Below are positions 27,460 through 36,925 of a stretch of 64,000 bases of DNA, one piece after another. The stretch is from contig NZ_CP080443.1 of NCBI RefSeq assembly GCF_019613955.1, positions 1,364,001-1,428,000 of the forward strand. The letters are read 5' to 3'. A program made the translations under genes and the position numbers. The notes beneath the pieces are model-generated. The model had not been told where the DNA came from. It saw only the letters and a list, made by a program, of their open reading frames with translations, and did not search any database. The stretch comes from Chryseobacterium sp. LJ668 (GTDB taxonomy: Bacteria; Bacteroidota; Bacteroidia; Flavobacteriales; Weeksellaceae). Numbering within the stretch: the first letter of the stretch is position 1; the number at the start of each line of letters is the position of its first letter.

Positions 27460-30162
27460 ATGAAAAATAAAATCTCCTTATTTCTCATGGTTTTTTTCTC
27501 TATAATTGCTTTCTCTCAGAAAACAATTTCGGGTAAAATTACTGATGAAGACGGCATTGCGATTCCAAGCGCAAGTGTAACGGTTGAAGAACCAGGAAAA
27601 GATGCTATCCTTGCATACGGAATTACAAATTCTAAAGGAGAATATAAAATAACGTTTACTTCTGCAGAATCTTTTGTTGATCTGAAGGTGAAAGCTTTTA
27701 ATCAGAAGCCTTTAACAAAACAAATCAGCAATATTGATCAGACAATGACATTCCAATTACAGTCTGAAGCAACAGAAATAAAAGAAGTTCAGCTGAAAAC
27801 CAAAATGATTACCGCTAGAGGCGATACCATAGCTTACGATTTGAAAGCATTCGACAGCAAGAACGACCGGACTTTAGCAGATGTTATGAAAAAAATTCCC
27901 GGAATTGAAGTCAATGCAGATGGCTCAATTCTTTATCAGGGAAATGCAATCAACAAATTTTACGTCAACGGCAAAGATTTAATGGAAGGCGGTTACGGTA
28001 CCATCAACAACTCGCTTCCAAAAGATGCTGTACAAAAAGTTGAAGTTCTAGAAAATCACCAGCCGGTAAAAATGCTTCAGGGTAAAATACCTTCAGATGC
28101 AGCAGCAATCAACATCAAGCTGAAAAATTCTGTGACCATGACAGGTCGAGGTGAAGTAGGAACCGGTTTTGGAGACCCGTGGCTTTGGAATGTAAAATTA
28201 ACACCGATGTTTTTTGGTCAGAAAAGCCAGTGGGTCGTTAATTACAAAACAAATAATGTAGGTGAGCAAGTAGAAAATGAAGGGAATATTTTAGGATTTG
28301 GAAGCAGGTATGAAGGAAGAAGAGTCAATGCTTCTCAAAATGACTGGCTGAATGTAGAAAATGCAATGAGCCCAAATCTGCCTGTTAGGAGATATTTATT
28401 TAATAATGTACATTACTTGTCAGCAAACTATTTGACTAATATTGATGCGAAGAAAGAGTGGGAGCTAAAAGCTAGTGCAAATTATACAAATAATGCCGTT
28501 GAAAGAGAAGCGTACAGCCAGACAGACTTCTTCGCAACATCGGATATTCCTGCATCTAGGGTAACTACGAATATTCTTAATAACTTTTATACCGATAAGG
28601 TAAAAGGTGAATTGATTTTTACTAAAAATGCAAAAAAAGGCTTCTTCAAAAACACCACCAGTTTTTCACAATTCTGGAATGCTGACAGAGCTGTAGTTGA
28701 CAGAACAGATCCTATTGCAAACAGAAACGGAAGTCAGGCTATTGAATCTCCAACTTCTTCTTTTCAGAACTCATTGAGCACAATCATTCCGTGGAAAGAA
28801 AAAATGGTGAATGTGCTTTCATTTGTAAGTTATCAGAACGACAGTCAGAAATTAGATATTACACCTGCAACATATCTTAATATACCAGGATTTAATCCCG
28901 GAGGTGCTGCAGAATCAGTGAGACAAAATCTACAGTTGAAAACTTTTGAGGCTAATCACTCTGCAAATATTGGTTTTTCTACGAAGGGATGGACCTTTAC
29001 ACCAGAATTAGGTTTCAATTATAAAATGACCAATCTAAGATCTGCTCTTACGAATTATCAGGATGGTGAAGCTTTCGGATATGGGTTTGATTTTGACAAT
29101 GATCTTAAATATACTACAGCAACACCATATGCGAGTGTAGGAATTAATTTTAAAAGTGATTCTTGGATGTTGTACGCAAATGTTCCGGTAAATTCAAATA
29201 TTATACAGGCTGAAGATCCTTTAAGAAATGTTTCAAAATCTGTCAATAAAGTGACTTTTGAGCCTAATCTTTTTGCTCAGTATAGCTTTGCATCATTCTT
29301 CAAAGCATCTTTGAATGGAAACATCAGCAATAATTTTGGAGAAGTAAATACGGCTTATTCAGGATATCTGATGACTTCACCGAGCGGATTAAATGCAATG
29401 GCAGCCGAAAATCCAATACCGGAAAACAATACAAAGTCAGCAGGCGCAAGATTAGAATACAGAAACCCATTGAATAATTTGTTTTTTAACGTAAACTACC
29501 GTTTATCGGATAATAGACGTAACCTTATTTCTTCTCCGACAAGAAACGCGGCAGGTTATACCGTAATTGAATATCTGGAACAAGAAAACAATACTACAAA
29601 CAGTGGTTATAGCGCTGAAATAGGAAAGTATTTCCCTAAATTTAAAACCAATGCATCAGTAAGCTATAGTAACAATACCTCTACGCAAGATGCTTATCTA
29701 AACTCGGATGAATATAAAAGTAAAAATAACTCACAATCCGTAGGAGTTAAATTTAATAACACCTATTTTTCTTGGATGAGTATCGATTATACTTTAAACT
29801 TTTCTAGAACCAATCAGAAAAACACAAGTTTTGTATCTCAACTGAATAGTGAAAATTCCAGATCAGGATTTAATCATAATTTGGCTGCGTTTTTCTATCC
29901 TTTAGAAAATCACACTTTAGGTTTTAGCTGGGATCAGGTAAATACAAATGCAGCCAGCCAAAAATACAATAACGGATTTTATGATCTTTCATACCAATTC
30001 ACCTGGTCAAAAAAGAAAATTGATTTTGAATTGAAATGGATGAATATAGCAAACAAAAAAGTATTCGAAACGTATGATATTAATACAACAAATATTACAT
30101 ACACCAGAGTTTTACTTCGCCCAAGCCAAGTCATGTTCACTGTAAAATTCAATTTTAAATAA
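27460..30162 (+). CDS. Outer-membrane beta-barrel protein with carboxypeptidase-regulatory N-domain (TonB-receptor-like)
   Basis: A 900-residue outer-membrane protein. A signal peptide ends near SIIAFSQKT. The CarboxypepD_reg-like domain follows (ISGKITDEDGIAIPSASVTV). A plug-like region (LADVMKKIPGIEVNADGSILYQGNAINKFYVNGKDLM) precedes a C-terminal barrel that ends in an aromatic strand (VMFTVKFNFK). It belongs to the OMP_b-brl_3 group related to TonB-dependent receptors. No SusD partner is next to it. I start at the ATG at 27460 rather than the TTG two codons earlier. Transported substrate unknown. Confidence 0.85.
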   Translation: MKNKISLFLMVFFSIIAFSQKTISGKITDEDGIAIPSASVTVEEPGKDAILAYGITNSKGEYKITFTSAESFVDLKVKAFNQKPLTKQISNIDQTMTFQLQSEATEIKEVQLKTKMITARGDTIAYDLKAFDSKNDRTLADVMKKIPGIEVNADGSILYQGNAINKFYVNGKDLMEGGYGTINNSLPKDAVQKVEVLENHQPVKMLQGKIPSDAAAINIKLKNSVTMTGRGEVGTGFGDPWLWNVKLTPMFFGQKSQWVVNYKTNNVGEQVENEGNILGFGSRYEGRRVNASQNDWLNVENAMSPNLPVRRYLFNNVHYLSANYLTNIDAKKEWELKASANYTNNAVEREAYSQTDFFATSDIPASRVTTNILNNFYTDKVKGELIFTKNAKKGFFKNTTSFSQFWNADRAVVDRTDPIANRNGSQAIESPTSSFQNSLSTIIPWKEKMVNVLSFVSYQNDSQKLDITPATYLNIPGFNPGGAAESVRQNLQLKTFEANHSANIGFSTKGWTFTPELGFNYKMTNLRSALTNYQDGEAFGYGFDFDNDLKYTTATPYASVGINFKSDSWMLYANVPVNSNIIQAEDPLRNVSKSVNKVTFEPNLFAQYSFASFFKASLNGNISNNFGEVNTAYSGYLMTSPSGLNAMAAENPIPENNTKSAGARLEYRNPLNNLFFNVNYRLSDNRRNLISSPTRNAAGYTVIEYLEQENNTTNSGYSAEIGKYFPKFKTNASVSYSNNTSTQDAYLNSDEYKSKNNSQSVGVKFNNTYFSWMSIDYTLNFSRTNQKNTSFVSQLNSENSRSGFNHNLAAFFYPLENHTLGFSWDQVNTNAASQKYNNGFYDLSYQFTWSKKKIDFELKWMNIANKKVFETYDINTTNITYTRVLLRPSQVMFTVKFNFK

Positions 30163-30181
30163 ACAAGACACAAATAAAATT

Positions 30182-30212
30182 AAAAACCAATCTCGATGAG
30201 GTTGGTTTTTTT
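30182..30212 (+). terminator. Terminator after the barrel protein gene
   Basis: AAAACCAA/TTGGTTTT stem with inner CTC/GAG pairing and a T run. A near copy occurs at 31106-31132. Confidence 0.8.
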
Positions 30213-30321
30213 GTGATATCAATAAAGGCAATTATCATAAAATTAATCGTAGTGCACATGTAAATTTACTTAAAAGGTTTAAAAAGGAAAAATTGTATTA
30301 TTTTAGCAAAAAATTCAATAG

Positions 30322-31086
30322 ATGAGAAAAAATTTATACCATAAAATTAAAAAATTTTTACCCTATTATAATGAATATGGATTCAAAGAAGGATATAAAA
30401 TTTTTAATAAACTATCATCTTCAAACTGGGATAACATACACATTTATGGTGTAAAACATCCGGTTCATCTTCGAATAAATGAAAAATCTGATTTAGACGT
30501 TTTTAATCAGGTCTTTATAGAAAAACAATATGACCCGAATTTTTATAAAAGTCCGAAGATTATCATTGATGCAGGAGGCAACGTGGGGCTTTTTACAGTT
30601 TTGATGAAGAATACCTTTCCCGACGCAGAAATTATAACCATTGAGCCAGATCCGGATAATTTTCTGATGGCAAAAAAGAACCTTCAAAACTATCCGAATA
30701 TTAAAGTATTGAATAAAGGGCTTTGGAGTAATGACGTTAGATTAAAAATTCTTGACGAAGATGTTGCAAAATGGGGGATTCAGGTGGTAGAGGATAATGA
30801 AAATGGTAAAATTGAGGCAATTTGTATTAACACTATTTTTAAAGAAAATAATTTTGACAGAATAGATTTATTAAAAATGGATATAGAAGGCAGCGAAAAA
30901 GAAGTATTCTCCAAAAATTATGAAGATTGGTTGCCAAAAGTAAAGATGTTGATTGTTGAGCTTCACGATTCTATGCAAAAAGACTCTTCAAGGACGTTTT
31001 TTGAAGCTTTGAATAAAACTTGGCCCCATTACCGTCTCTTTGTAAGCGGAGAAAACCTGGTGGTAGAAAATCTTTCTTTTAAATAA
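30322..31086 (+). CDS. FkbM-family methyltransferase
   Basis: A SAM-dependent methyltransferase of the FkbM type, 254 residues. IIIDAGGNVGLFTVLMKN is the SAM-binding motif I, ITIEPDPDNFLMAKKNL is motif II, and LLKMDIEGSEKEVF is the conserved FkbM block. Related enzymes methylate sugars in glycans and antibiotics. The acceptor here is unknown and no glycosyltransferase is nearby. It ends in a copy of the terminator that follows the preceding gene. Confidence 0.88.
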   Translation: MRKNLYHKIKKFLPYYNEYGFKEGYKIFNKLSSSNWDNIHIYGVKHPVHLRINEKSDLDVFNQVFIEKQYDPNFYKSPKIIIDAGGNVGLFTVLMKNTFPDAEIITIEPDPDNFLMAKKNLQNYPNIKVLNKGLWSNDVRLKILDEDVAKWGIQVVEDNENGKIEAICINTIFKENNFDRIDLLKMDIEGSEKEVFSKNYEDWLPKVKMLIVELHDSMQKDSSRTFFEALNKTWPHYRLFVSGENLVVENLSFK

Positions 31087-31103
31087 TTTTTAAGATTTAA
31101 ATT

Positions 31104-31136
31104 AAAAAACCAATCTCAATGAGGTTGGTTTTCTGT
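31104..31136. terminator. Terminator after the FkbM gene (near copy of 30182-30212)
   Basis: Same AAAACCAA/TTGGTTTT stem and almost the same loop; it can act for the convergent minus-strand DinB-like gene too. Confidence 0.75.
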
Positions 31137-31144
31137 TTTTAAAA

Positions 31145-31642
31145 CTAAAAGCTTTGCAAATCTGCTGTCGGGCCATAACTTCCGGGGAGGTCAATATCAT
31201 TCAATCTGTAATAAACACCAAGCTGAGCTCTGTGATGAGTTATTTGACTTAAGCTGTGCCGTATAGCTCCATATTTAGTCCATGAAGCTAAAGTATGACC
31301 ATCATTTTTTAATGCCCAGCTCGGATTAAGATCTTCTTCATTGGCTTTATTTAATGCTTCTTTGCTCGCCAGATAGTTTTCTTCAAATACTTTAAGAAGA
31401 TCTTCTTTAGTAGTGAGAAGTTTTGGCCTCAAATCGTTCTTCGCAAAATCAAGCTCTGAACTGTTGAGCATAAATCCTGCCCAGCCAAAAATTTCTGCAA
31501 TGTGAGTAACAAGATGTGCCATTTTCATGCTTTTTGGATGCGGAGAATAATCATTTTTATCTTCAGGATAAATTTCAAAAAACCTTTTTGTTGTCTGATA
31601 TTCGGCTTCCAGTTCGTCTCTGAGTTGTTTTAAAGTGTCCAT
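31145..31642 (-). CDS. DinB-superfamily (DfsB-like) protein
   Basis: A 165-residue four-helix-bundle protein of the DinB/YfiT metal-binding superfamily (not DNA polymerase IV). The His ligand pattern is visible: MAHLVTHIAEIFGW near residue 43 and SLSQITHHRAQLGVYYRLNDI near the C-terminus. Related proteins include thiol transferases and metal-dependent hydrolases. The specific reaction is unknown. It converges with the FkbM gene. Confidence 0.85.
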   Translation of the reverse strand: MDTLKQLRDELEAEYQTTKRFFEIYPEDKNDYSPHPKSMKMAHLVTHIAEIFGWAGFMLNSSELDFAKNDLRPKLLTTKEDLLKVFEENYLASKEALNKANEEDLNPSWALKNDGHTLASWTKYGAIRHSLSQITHHRAQLGVYYRLNDIDLPGSYGPTADLQSF

Positions 31643-31767
31643 ACATATTTGTTTTTTAGGTTATTTAAATTTAAAACTTTAGAAAATATAAATGAAAGAA
31701 ATATTAATTAAAAAATTCTGTAACAAAATTATAGAACAGCTAACTAATTATGTAAACGTTATTAAAA

Positions 31768-32685
31768 ATGAAAAATTTATTTTCAATATTATTTATCGCA
31801 GTTTTTACAATTGCTAATGCACAGGAAAGTGCAAACAGATTCTTTTATGAACTGACTTTCAAACCTAAAAAAGATTCTACAAAAATCGATAAGGTGATTT
31901 CAATATTAGATATTACAGGCAAAAAGTCGATTTATCAGGATTATACTGTTCCTGCACAAGATTCTATTATTAAAATTGCAGTAGAAGAGATGGAAAAAAC
32001 GAAGTCTTGGAAAGACATGTCGAAGATGATAAGAATGCCAAAATTCTCGTATAAGATTATTAAAACATATCCTGAAATGAAGCAGCAGTATGTTGACAGA
32101 ATAAGTATGAATATGTTTGGTTATGAGGATGATATTAAATTTAAGTGGAACATTCTTCCAGAAAAAGAGAAAGTGGGTGAATATAATACTCAAAAAGCAA
32201 CGACAGAATTTGGTGGACGAACTTGGAATGCATGGTTCAGCACAGATATTCCGTTTCAGGATGGGCCATACAAGTTTTATGGACTTCCGGGATTGATTGT
32301 TAAAATTGAAGATACCGATAAACATTACTCGTGGAAGCTTAGCGGAAACAAGAAAATTGCCGACTACGCGGAGTTGTCTTACTCTGAGCAGATTAATGCC
32401 AAGTACGGAATGTCAAATACAGTAACACCAACTACGAAAGAAAAATTTGAAAAAGCGTACGCAACTTTCAAAAAAGATCCTATGGGTGAGTTTCGCCAGA
32501 GAATTACGCCGGAAATGTCTAGTATGAAAATGCCGGGATCTGATATTACAATTGGTGAAATGATGAAAAAACAAGAAAAAATAGCGAAAGATTTTTTCAA
32601 CTCTAATGATAACCCGATAGAAAAAACTGCACAGGTAAGTGTAGGTAAACTTGAAAAAGTAGGAGTAGAGAAAAACAAAAAGTAA
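31768..32685 (+). CDS. GLPGLI family protein
   Basis: A 305-residue secreted protein with a signal peptide ending near IANAQ. It shows the family-naming motif (KFYGLPGLIVKIED) near residue 175. GLPGLI proteins are Bacteroidota-specific and uncharacterised. The C-terminal third is charged and probably helical. It is alone in its transcription unit and ends in a good terminator. Confidence 0.88.
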   Translation: MKNLFSILFIAVFTIANAQESANRFFYELTFKPKKDSTKIDKVISILDITGKKSIYQDYTVPAQDSIIKIAVEEMEKTKSWKDMSKMIRMPKFSYKIIKTYPEMKQQYVDRISMNMFGYEDDIKFKWNILPEKEKVGEYNTQKATTEFGGRTWNAWFSTDIPFQDGPYKFYGLPGLIVKIEDTDKHYSWKLSGNKKIADYAELSYSEQINAKYGMSNTVTPTTKEKFEKAYATFKKDPMGEFRQRITPEMSSMKMPGSDITIGEMMKKQEKIAKDFFNSNDNPIEKTAQVSVGKLEKVGVEKNKK

Positions 32686-32712
32686 CATTCATATTTAACT
32701 CGACTATATTGA

Positions 32713-32752
32713 AATAAACCCAGATGCAGCAATTTGTCTGGGTTTATTGTTT
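32713..32752 (+). terminator. Terminator after the GLPGLI gene
   Basis: AATAAACCCAGA (32713-32724) pairs with TCTGGGTTTATT (32737-32748), followed by GTTT. Confidence 0.8.
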
Positions 32753-32809
32753 ATGATAGTTTCTATAAATCTCTAAAACCATACTTATTTAGATTAAATT
32801 TAAATAGAG

Positions 32810-32817
32810 TATCTTTG
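32810..32817 (+). promoter_or_regulatory. -7 box of the feoAB operon
   Basis: TATCTTTG, exact TAnnTTTG match 20 bases before the feoA start. An iron-responsive operator was not recognised. Confidence 0.55.
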
Positions 32818-32837
32818 CAGATACAAAATTATAGGTA

Positions 32838-33092
32838 TTGAAAGATAACTATTTACAAACATTAAGCAGATTTCCTAAGAATAGACTTGGGAAAATTTTG
32901 GGCTATGATAATGATCATCTGAAAATGCCCAATAAAATAATAGAAATGGGGCTTCTACCTGAAACTGTTTTCAGAATTCTGTATCAGGCTCCTTTCAATG
33001 GTCCTTTGTATGTAGAATTTGGCGATGAAAAAAGCCGCATTGCCTTGCGGAAGGAAGAAGGAGAGTATATTATGGTAGAAGACTGGAATTAA
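32838..33092 (+). CDS. feoA: Ferrous iron transport protein A
   Basis: A FeoA-type SH3-like small protein of 84 residues that helps the Fe2+ transporter FeoB. The core MGLLPETVFRILYQAPFNGPLYVEFGDEKSRIALRKEE fits the family. The start is TTG: an in-frame TAG lies only two codons upstream (32832-32834), and the next ATG would remove a third of the domain. Its stop overlaps the feoB ATG by one base, so the two are coupled. Confidence 0.9.
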   Translation: MKDNYLQTLSRFPKNRLGKILGYDNDHLKMPNKIIEMGLLPETVFRILYQAPFNGPLYVEFGDEKSRIALRKEEGEYIMVEDWN

Positions 33093-35125
33093 TGCAGGGA
33101 AATAATAAAAAACAGATACTTTTAGTCGGGAATCCCAATGTAGGAAAGTCAACGGTTTTTAACGCACTTTGCAACAAAAAACAGAAAACCGGGAACTATG
33201 CAGGTGTTACCGTTTCTAGCCATTCCGGAACTTATACGTATAAAAACGAAGAGGTGGAGGTGGTAGATCTCCCGGGATCATACAGCATTTATCCAAGTTC
33301 AGAAGATGAGGCAATTTTTTCTAAATTCCTTCTGGAAGGTCAAAAAGATTTTGCCGGGGTCGTTTATATTTTAGAAGCATTGAGCTTAAAAAGAGGATTG
33401 CTTTTATTCCAGCAGATTCAGGATCTGGGAGTGCCGATGATTTTGGTCATTAATCAGGTCGATCAGGCAGAAAGAAGAGGAATCAGCATCGATATCGGAA
33501 AGTTTTCCAAAGCATTGAATATCAAAATTATCCAGACGAATGCAAAAGAGCAGTTAGGAATCGAAGCAATTCAGGAAGCTGTTTTAAATAATGATTTTGC
33601 TAAAATACATAAACCTTCATTTGAAATTCCTGCTGAGCATAAAGACTTTTTAAATAAAGTTTCTTTGTACAATCAGTTTGATAACGAATATAAAGCCTGG
33701 ATGAGTCTTTCGACAGGAGCGGATTTAAATAAATTAGATTCCGCAGCAGACTTAATTTATAATTCCGAAGCTAAAAGCTTAGTGCCGAAAAGATTGCAGG
33801 TTCAGGAAGTAGTAAGGAGATATCAGAATATTGATAAGATTTTAGCTAATGTAATTTCTAAAAAACCTCAGTTCAAAGAATTATTAACAGAAAAATTAGA
33901 TAAAGTTCTCGTTCATCCGATTTTAGGCTACCTTGTTTTTATTGGAATTTTGCTGATCATTTTCAACAGCGTTTTTTTTATTGCCGAATATCCGATGAAC
34001 TGGATCGATGAGTTTTTCGCCTGGCTTTCAGCATTTAGTAAAGAAAATTTACCGGAAGGCCCGATCAATTCACTGATTTCTGACGGAATCGTACCCGGAT
34101 TAGGCGGAATCATCATTTTTGCACCACAGATAGGTATTTTATTATATTTTCTTTATCTTTTGGAAGATTCGGGATATATGGCAAGAGTTATTTTCCTGAT
34201 GGACAGGTTTTTACGTCCGTTTGGATTGAATGGAAAAAGTATTGTGCCTTTGGTTTCAGGAACGGCCTGTGCAATTCCCGCAGTGATTTCAACAAGAAAT
34301 ATCGAGAATTTCAGAGAAAGATTGCTGACGATTTTGGTGACACCTTTTATGACGTGCTCGGCAAGGCTTCCTGTATACAGCATTATCATCGGGTTGATTA
34401 TTTCAGATAAAACATTCTTTGGGATTCAGTACAAAGCTTTAGTCCTTTTGGCGATGTATCTTTTAGGTTTTTTTGTAGCGCTACTTTCAGCAGCAATTCT
34501 AAAAGGTTTCATCAAAAATAAAGGCAAAACTTATTTAGTTATGGATTTGCCAACTTACAAAAAACCGCTTTTTGGCTATGATCTGAAAATGGTTTTGGGT
34601 AAAGTCTGGGATTTTATTACAGGAGCCGGAAAGATTATTTTTATTGTAAGCATCATTATTTGGTTTTTAAGTTATTTCGGTCCAAAACAAAATCCACAGG
34701 AAATGGTTGCTACCAATGTAGAGCTTGACCATTCTTACCTTGCTAAAATGGGGAAAGCAATTGAACCGGCCATTGCACCTTTGGGTTATGACTGGAAAAT
34801 GGGCGTGGGAATTCTCACAAGCTTTGTGGCAAGAGAGGTTTTCGTAGGAACGATGTCTACCTTGTATAGTTTGGATGATGACGCGCCGGAAGGAAAAGTA
34901 ATCGATAAAATGAGAAAGGATGTAAAACCAAACGGAGAAAAAGTATTCAGTTTTGCAACGGGTATTTCAATACTTTTGTTTTATGCATTCGCTATGCAGT
35001 GTATTTCTACTGTTGCAGTGGTTTATAGGGAAACAAAAAGCTGGAAATGGACCGGCTTTCAAATGGTCATGATGACCGGTTTGGCATATTTTGTGTCGAT
35101 GATAGTGTATCAAGTTTTAAAATAA
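33092..35125 (+). CDS. feoB: Ferrous iron transporter B
   Basis: An inner-membrane Fe2+ importer of 677 residues. The N-terminal G-protein domain has GNPNVGKST (G1), the YAGVTV switch region, DLPGSYS (G3) and NQVD (G4). Membrane segments with the two Gate motifs follow (PLVSGTACAIPAV and TPFMTCSARLPVY), then the C-terminal Gate region with FVAREVFVGTMSTLY. Length is typical of the Bacteroidota form. It lies in a feoA-feoB-Cys-tailed protein operon. Confidence 0.96.
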   Translation: MQGNNKKQILLVGNPNVGKSTVFNALCNKKQKTGNYAGVTVSSHSGTYTYKNEEVEVVDLPGSYSIYPSSEDEAIFSKFLLEGQKDFAGVVYILEALSLKRGLLLFQQIQDLGVPMILVINQVDQAERRGISIDIGKFSKALNIKIIQTNAKEQLGIEAIQEAVLNNDFAKIHKPSFEIPAEHKDFLNKVSLYNQFDNEYKAWMSLSTGADLNKLDSAADLIYNSEAKSLVPKRLQVQEVVRRYQNIDKILANVISKKPQFKELLTEKLDKVLVHPILGYLVFIGILLIIFNSVFFIAEYPMNWIDEFFAWLSAFSKENLPEGPINSLISDGIVPGLGGIIIFAPQIGILLYFLYLLEDSGYMARVIFLMDRFLRPFGLNGKSIVPLVSGTACAIPAVISTRNIENFRERLLTILVTPFMTCSARLPVYSIIIGLIISDKTFFGIQYKALVLLAMYLLGFFVALLSAAILKGFIKNKGKTYLVMDLPTYKKPLFGYDLKMVLGKVWDFITGAGKIIFIVSIIIWFLSYFGPKQNPQEMVATNVELDHSYLAKMGKAIEPAIAPLGYDWKMGVGILTSFVAREVFVGTMSTLYSLDDDAPEGKVIDKMRKDVKPNGEKVFSFATGISILLFYAFAMQCISTVAVVYRETKSWKWTGFQMVMMTGLAYFVSMIVYQVLK

Positions 35126-35126
35126 A

Positions 35127-35279
35127 ATGGATTCTTCGTTAATTTTTCAATACATAATTGTCGCACTTTTGGTGCTTTTTGCCTGTTATTCTTTATTTAG
35201 ATTGATCAGGAAAAATTTTGCACCGAAGAAATTCGATTCTAAAAGATCGGATTGCGATAAAGATTGCGGTTGCTCTTAG
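35127..35279 (+). CDS. FeoB-associated Cys-rich membrane protein
   Basis: A 50-residue protein starting at ATG 35127, one base after the feoB stop region. It has a single N-terminal transmembrane helix (FQYIIVALLVLFACYSLF), a basic stretch, and a Cys-rich tail ending CDKDCGCS. It resembles the FeoB-associated Cys-rich membrane proteins (the FeoC/virus-attachment-p12-type family) encoded after feoB in many Bacteroidota. The Cys-x3-Cys-x-Cys tail could handle Fe2+ or a cluster; this is inference. It is too short for common ORF thresholds. Confidence 0.8.
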   Translation: MDSSLIFQYIIVALLVLFACYSLFRLIRKNFAPKKFDSKRSDCDKDCGCS

Positions 35280-35416
35280 CACTTTGCCATAGTTAAAAAC
35301 CTTTGACAAAATTAGAATAGCTTCTTTTACACAAAACAATAACTTACTAACGTTAAGCATATTTCATTATTCAATCTTTGTTTTATTCGTATTTTTGCAA
35401 AAACATTTTTAATAGT

Positions 35417-36799
35417 ATGTCATTAATAAAAAGTATCTCCGGAATCAGAGGAACGATTGGCGGAAAAGTAAATGATAACTTGACACCGCTTGATGTTGTA
35501 AAATTTGCATCAGCTTTCGGAACATGGCTTCAGAATAATAAAAATAAAAAGGATTTAACCTTAATTATCGGTCGTGATGCAAGAATCTCGGGTTCAATGG
35601 TCAATTCTCTGGTTTGCGCAACTTTGCAAGGTTTGGGAATTCACGTTGTAGATTTAGGGCTTTCTACCACACCAACTGTCGAGATTATGGTTCCTGAATT
35701 AAATGCTGATGGTGGAATTATTTTAACAGCGTCTCACAATCCAAAACAATGGAATGCATTGAAATTGTTAAACGAAAAGGGTGAATTTATCAACGGGGAA
35801 AACGGTGCCGAGGTTTTAGCATTGGCCGAAAATGAAGATTTCGATTATGCCGAAGTGGATAACTTAGGAAAATACGAAACAAGAGATGATGCTTTTGATA
35901 TTCATATTCAGCAGATTCTTGATTTGCCGATGGTGGACGTAGAAGCGATTAAAGCCAAAAACTATAAAATCGTTTTAGATGCCGTAAATTCTACAGGCGG
36001 AATTGCAATTCCTATGCTTCTAGATAAATTAGGCTGCGAAACAATAAAATTGTACTGCGAACCCAACGGACAGTTCCCGCACAATCCTGAGCCTTTGAAA
36101 GAGCATTTAGGAGACATCTGCGAATTGGTTATCAAAGAAAAAGCAGATTTTGGTGTTGTAGTAGATCCGGATGTTGACAGATTGGCTCTGGTAGACGAAA
36201 ACGGAGAAATGTTTGGTGAAGAATATACGTTAGTTGCCGTTGCAGATTATTTGCTGAAGAACAAAAATGGAGTGGCGATTTCAAATCTCTCATCGAGCCG
36301 TGCTTTGAGAGATGTTGCGAAAACACATAATTCAGAATATTTTGCCAGTGCGGTAGGAGAAGTGAATGTGGTAAATTTAATGAAAGAAAAAAATGCCATA
36401 ATCGGTGGTGAAGGGAACGGTGGAATTATCTATCCTGAACTTCATTACGGAAGAGATTCTTTGGTGGGTGTAGCCTTGTTTTTAACACATTTGGCTAAAG
36501 AAAACAAAACGGTCTCAGAATTGAGAGCCGACTACCCTGGTTATTTTATGGGGAAAAAGAAAATTGAACTGACTCCTGAAATAAATGTGGATGATCTTTT
36601 AACTAAAATGGAAAAAGAATATCAAAATGAAGAGGTTTCTACGGTAGACGGCGTAAAGATAGATTTTGAAGACAACTGGGTTCACTTAAGAAAATCAAAC
36701 ACAGAACCTATTATCAGGATTTATACGGAGGCAAAATCTCAGGAAGAAGCCGACAGATTAGGTGATGATATGATTGCAAAAATCAGAAGTTTTATTTAA
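35417..36799 (+). CDS. glmM: Phosphoglucosamine/phosphohexose mutase
   Basis: An alpha-D-phosphohexomutase of 460 residues, in Bacteroidota annotated as phosphoglucosamine mutase feeding UDP-GlcNAc. SGIRGTIGG is at the N-terminus, TASHNPKQWN carries the active phosphoserine, DPDVDRLALV is the metal-binding loop, GGEGNGGIIYPE is the sugar-binding loop and RKSNTEPIIRIYTEA is the phosphate-binding domain 4. I start at ATG 35417; the longer frame adds a hydrophobic extension not seen in the family. A TATTTTTG box lies at 35390-35397. Distinguishing it from a phosphomannomutase needs a search. Confidence 0.88.
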   Translation: MSLIKSISGIRGTIGGKVNDNLTPLDVVKFASAFGTWLQNNKNKKDLTLIIGRDARISGSMVNSLVCATLQGLGIHVVDLGLSTTPTVEIMVPELNADGGIILTASHNPKQWNALKLLNEKGEFINGENGAEVLALAENEDFDYAEVDNLGKYETRDDAFDIHIQQILDLPMVDVEAIKAKNYKIVLDAVNSTGGIAIPMLLDKLGCETIKLYCEPNGQFPHNPEPLKEHLGDICELVIKEKADFGVVVDPDVDRLALVDENGEMFGEEYTLVAVADYLLKNKNGVAISNLSSSRALRDVAKTHNSEYFASAVGEVNVVNLMKEKNAIIGGEGNGGIIYPELHYGRDSLVGVALFLTHLAKENKTVSELRADYPGYFMGKKKIELTPEINVDDLLTKMEKEYQNEEVSTVDGVKIDFEDNWVHLRKSNTEPIIRIYTEAKSQEEADRLGDDMIAKIRSFI

Positions 36800-36925
36800 A
36801 AAATTTAACATCTCTTTTCATCATTTTAATCGTAATTATTATTAACTTTAAAGTAATAAGATTTTCAGAAACGAGTATTTGTACATCTCATATCTCTGGT
36901 CTTAAATCTTAAAACTCTTTTTATA

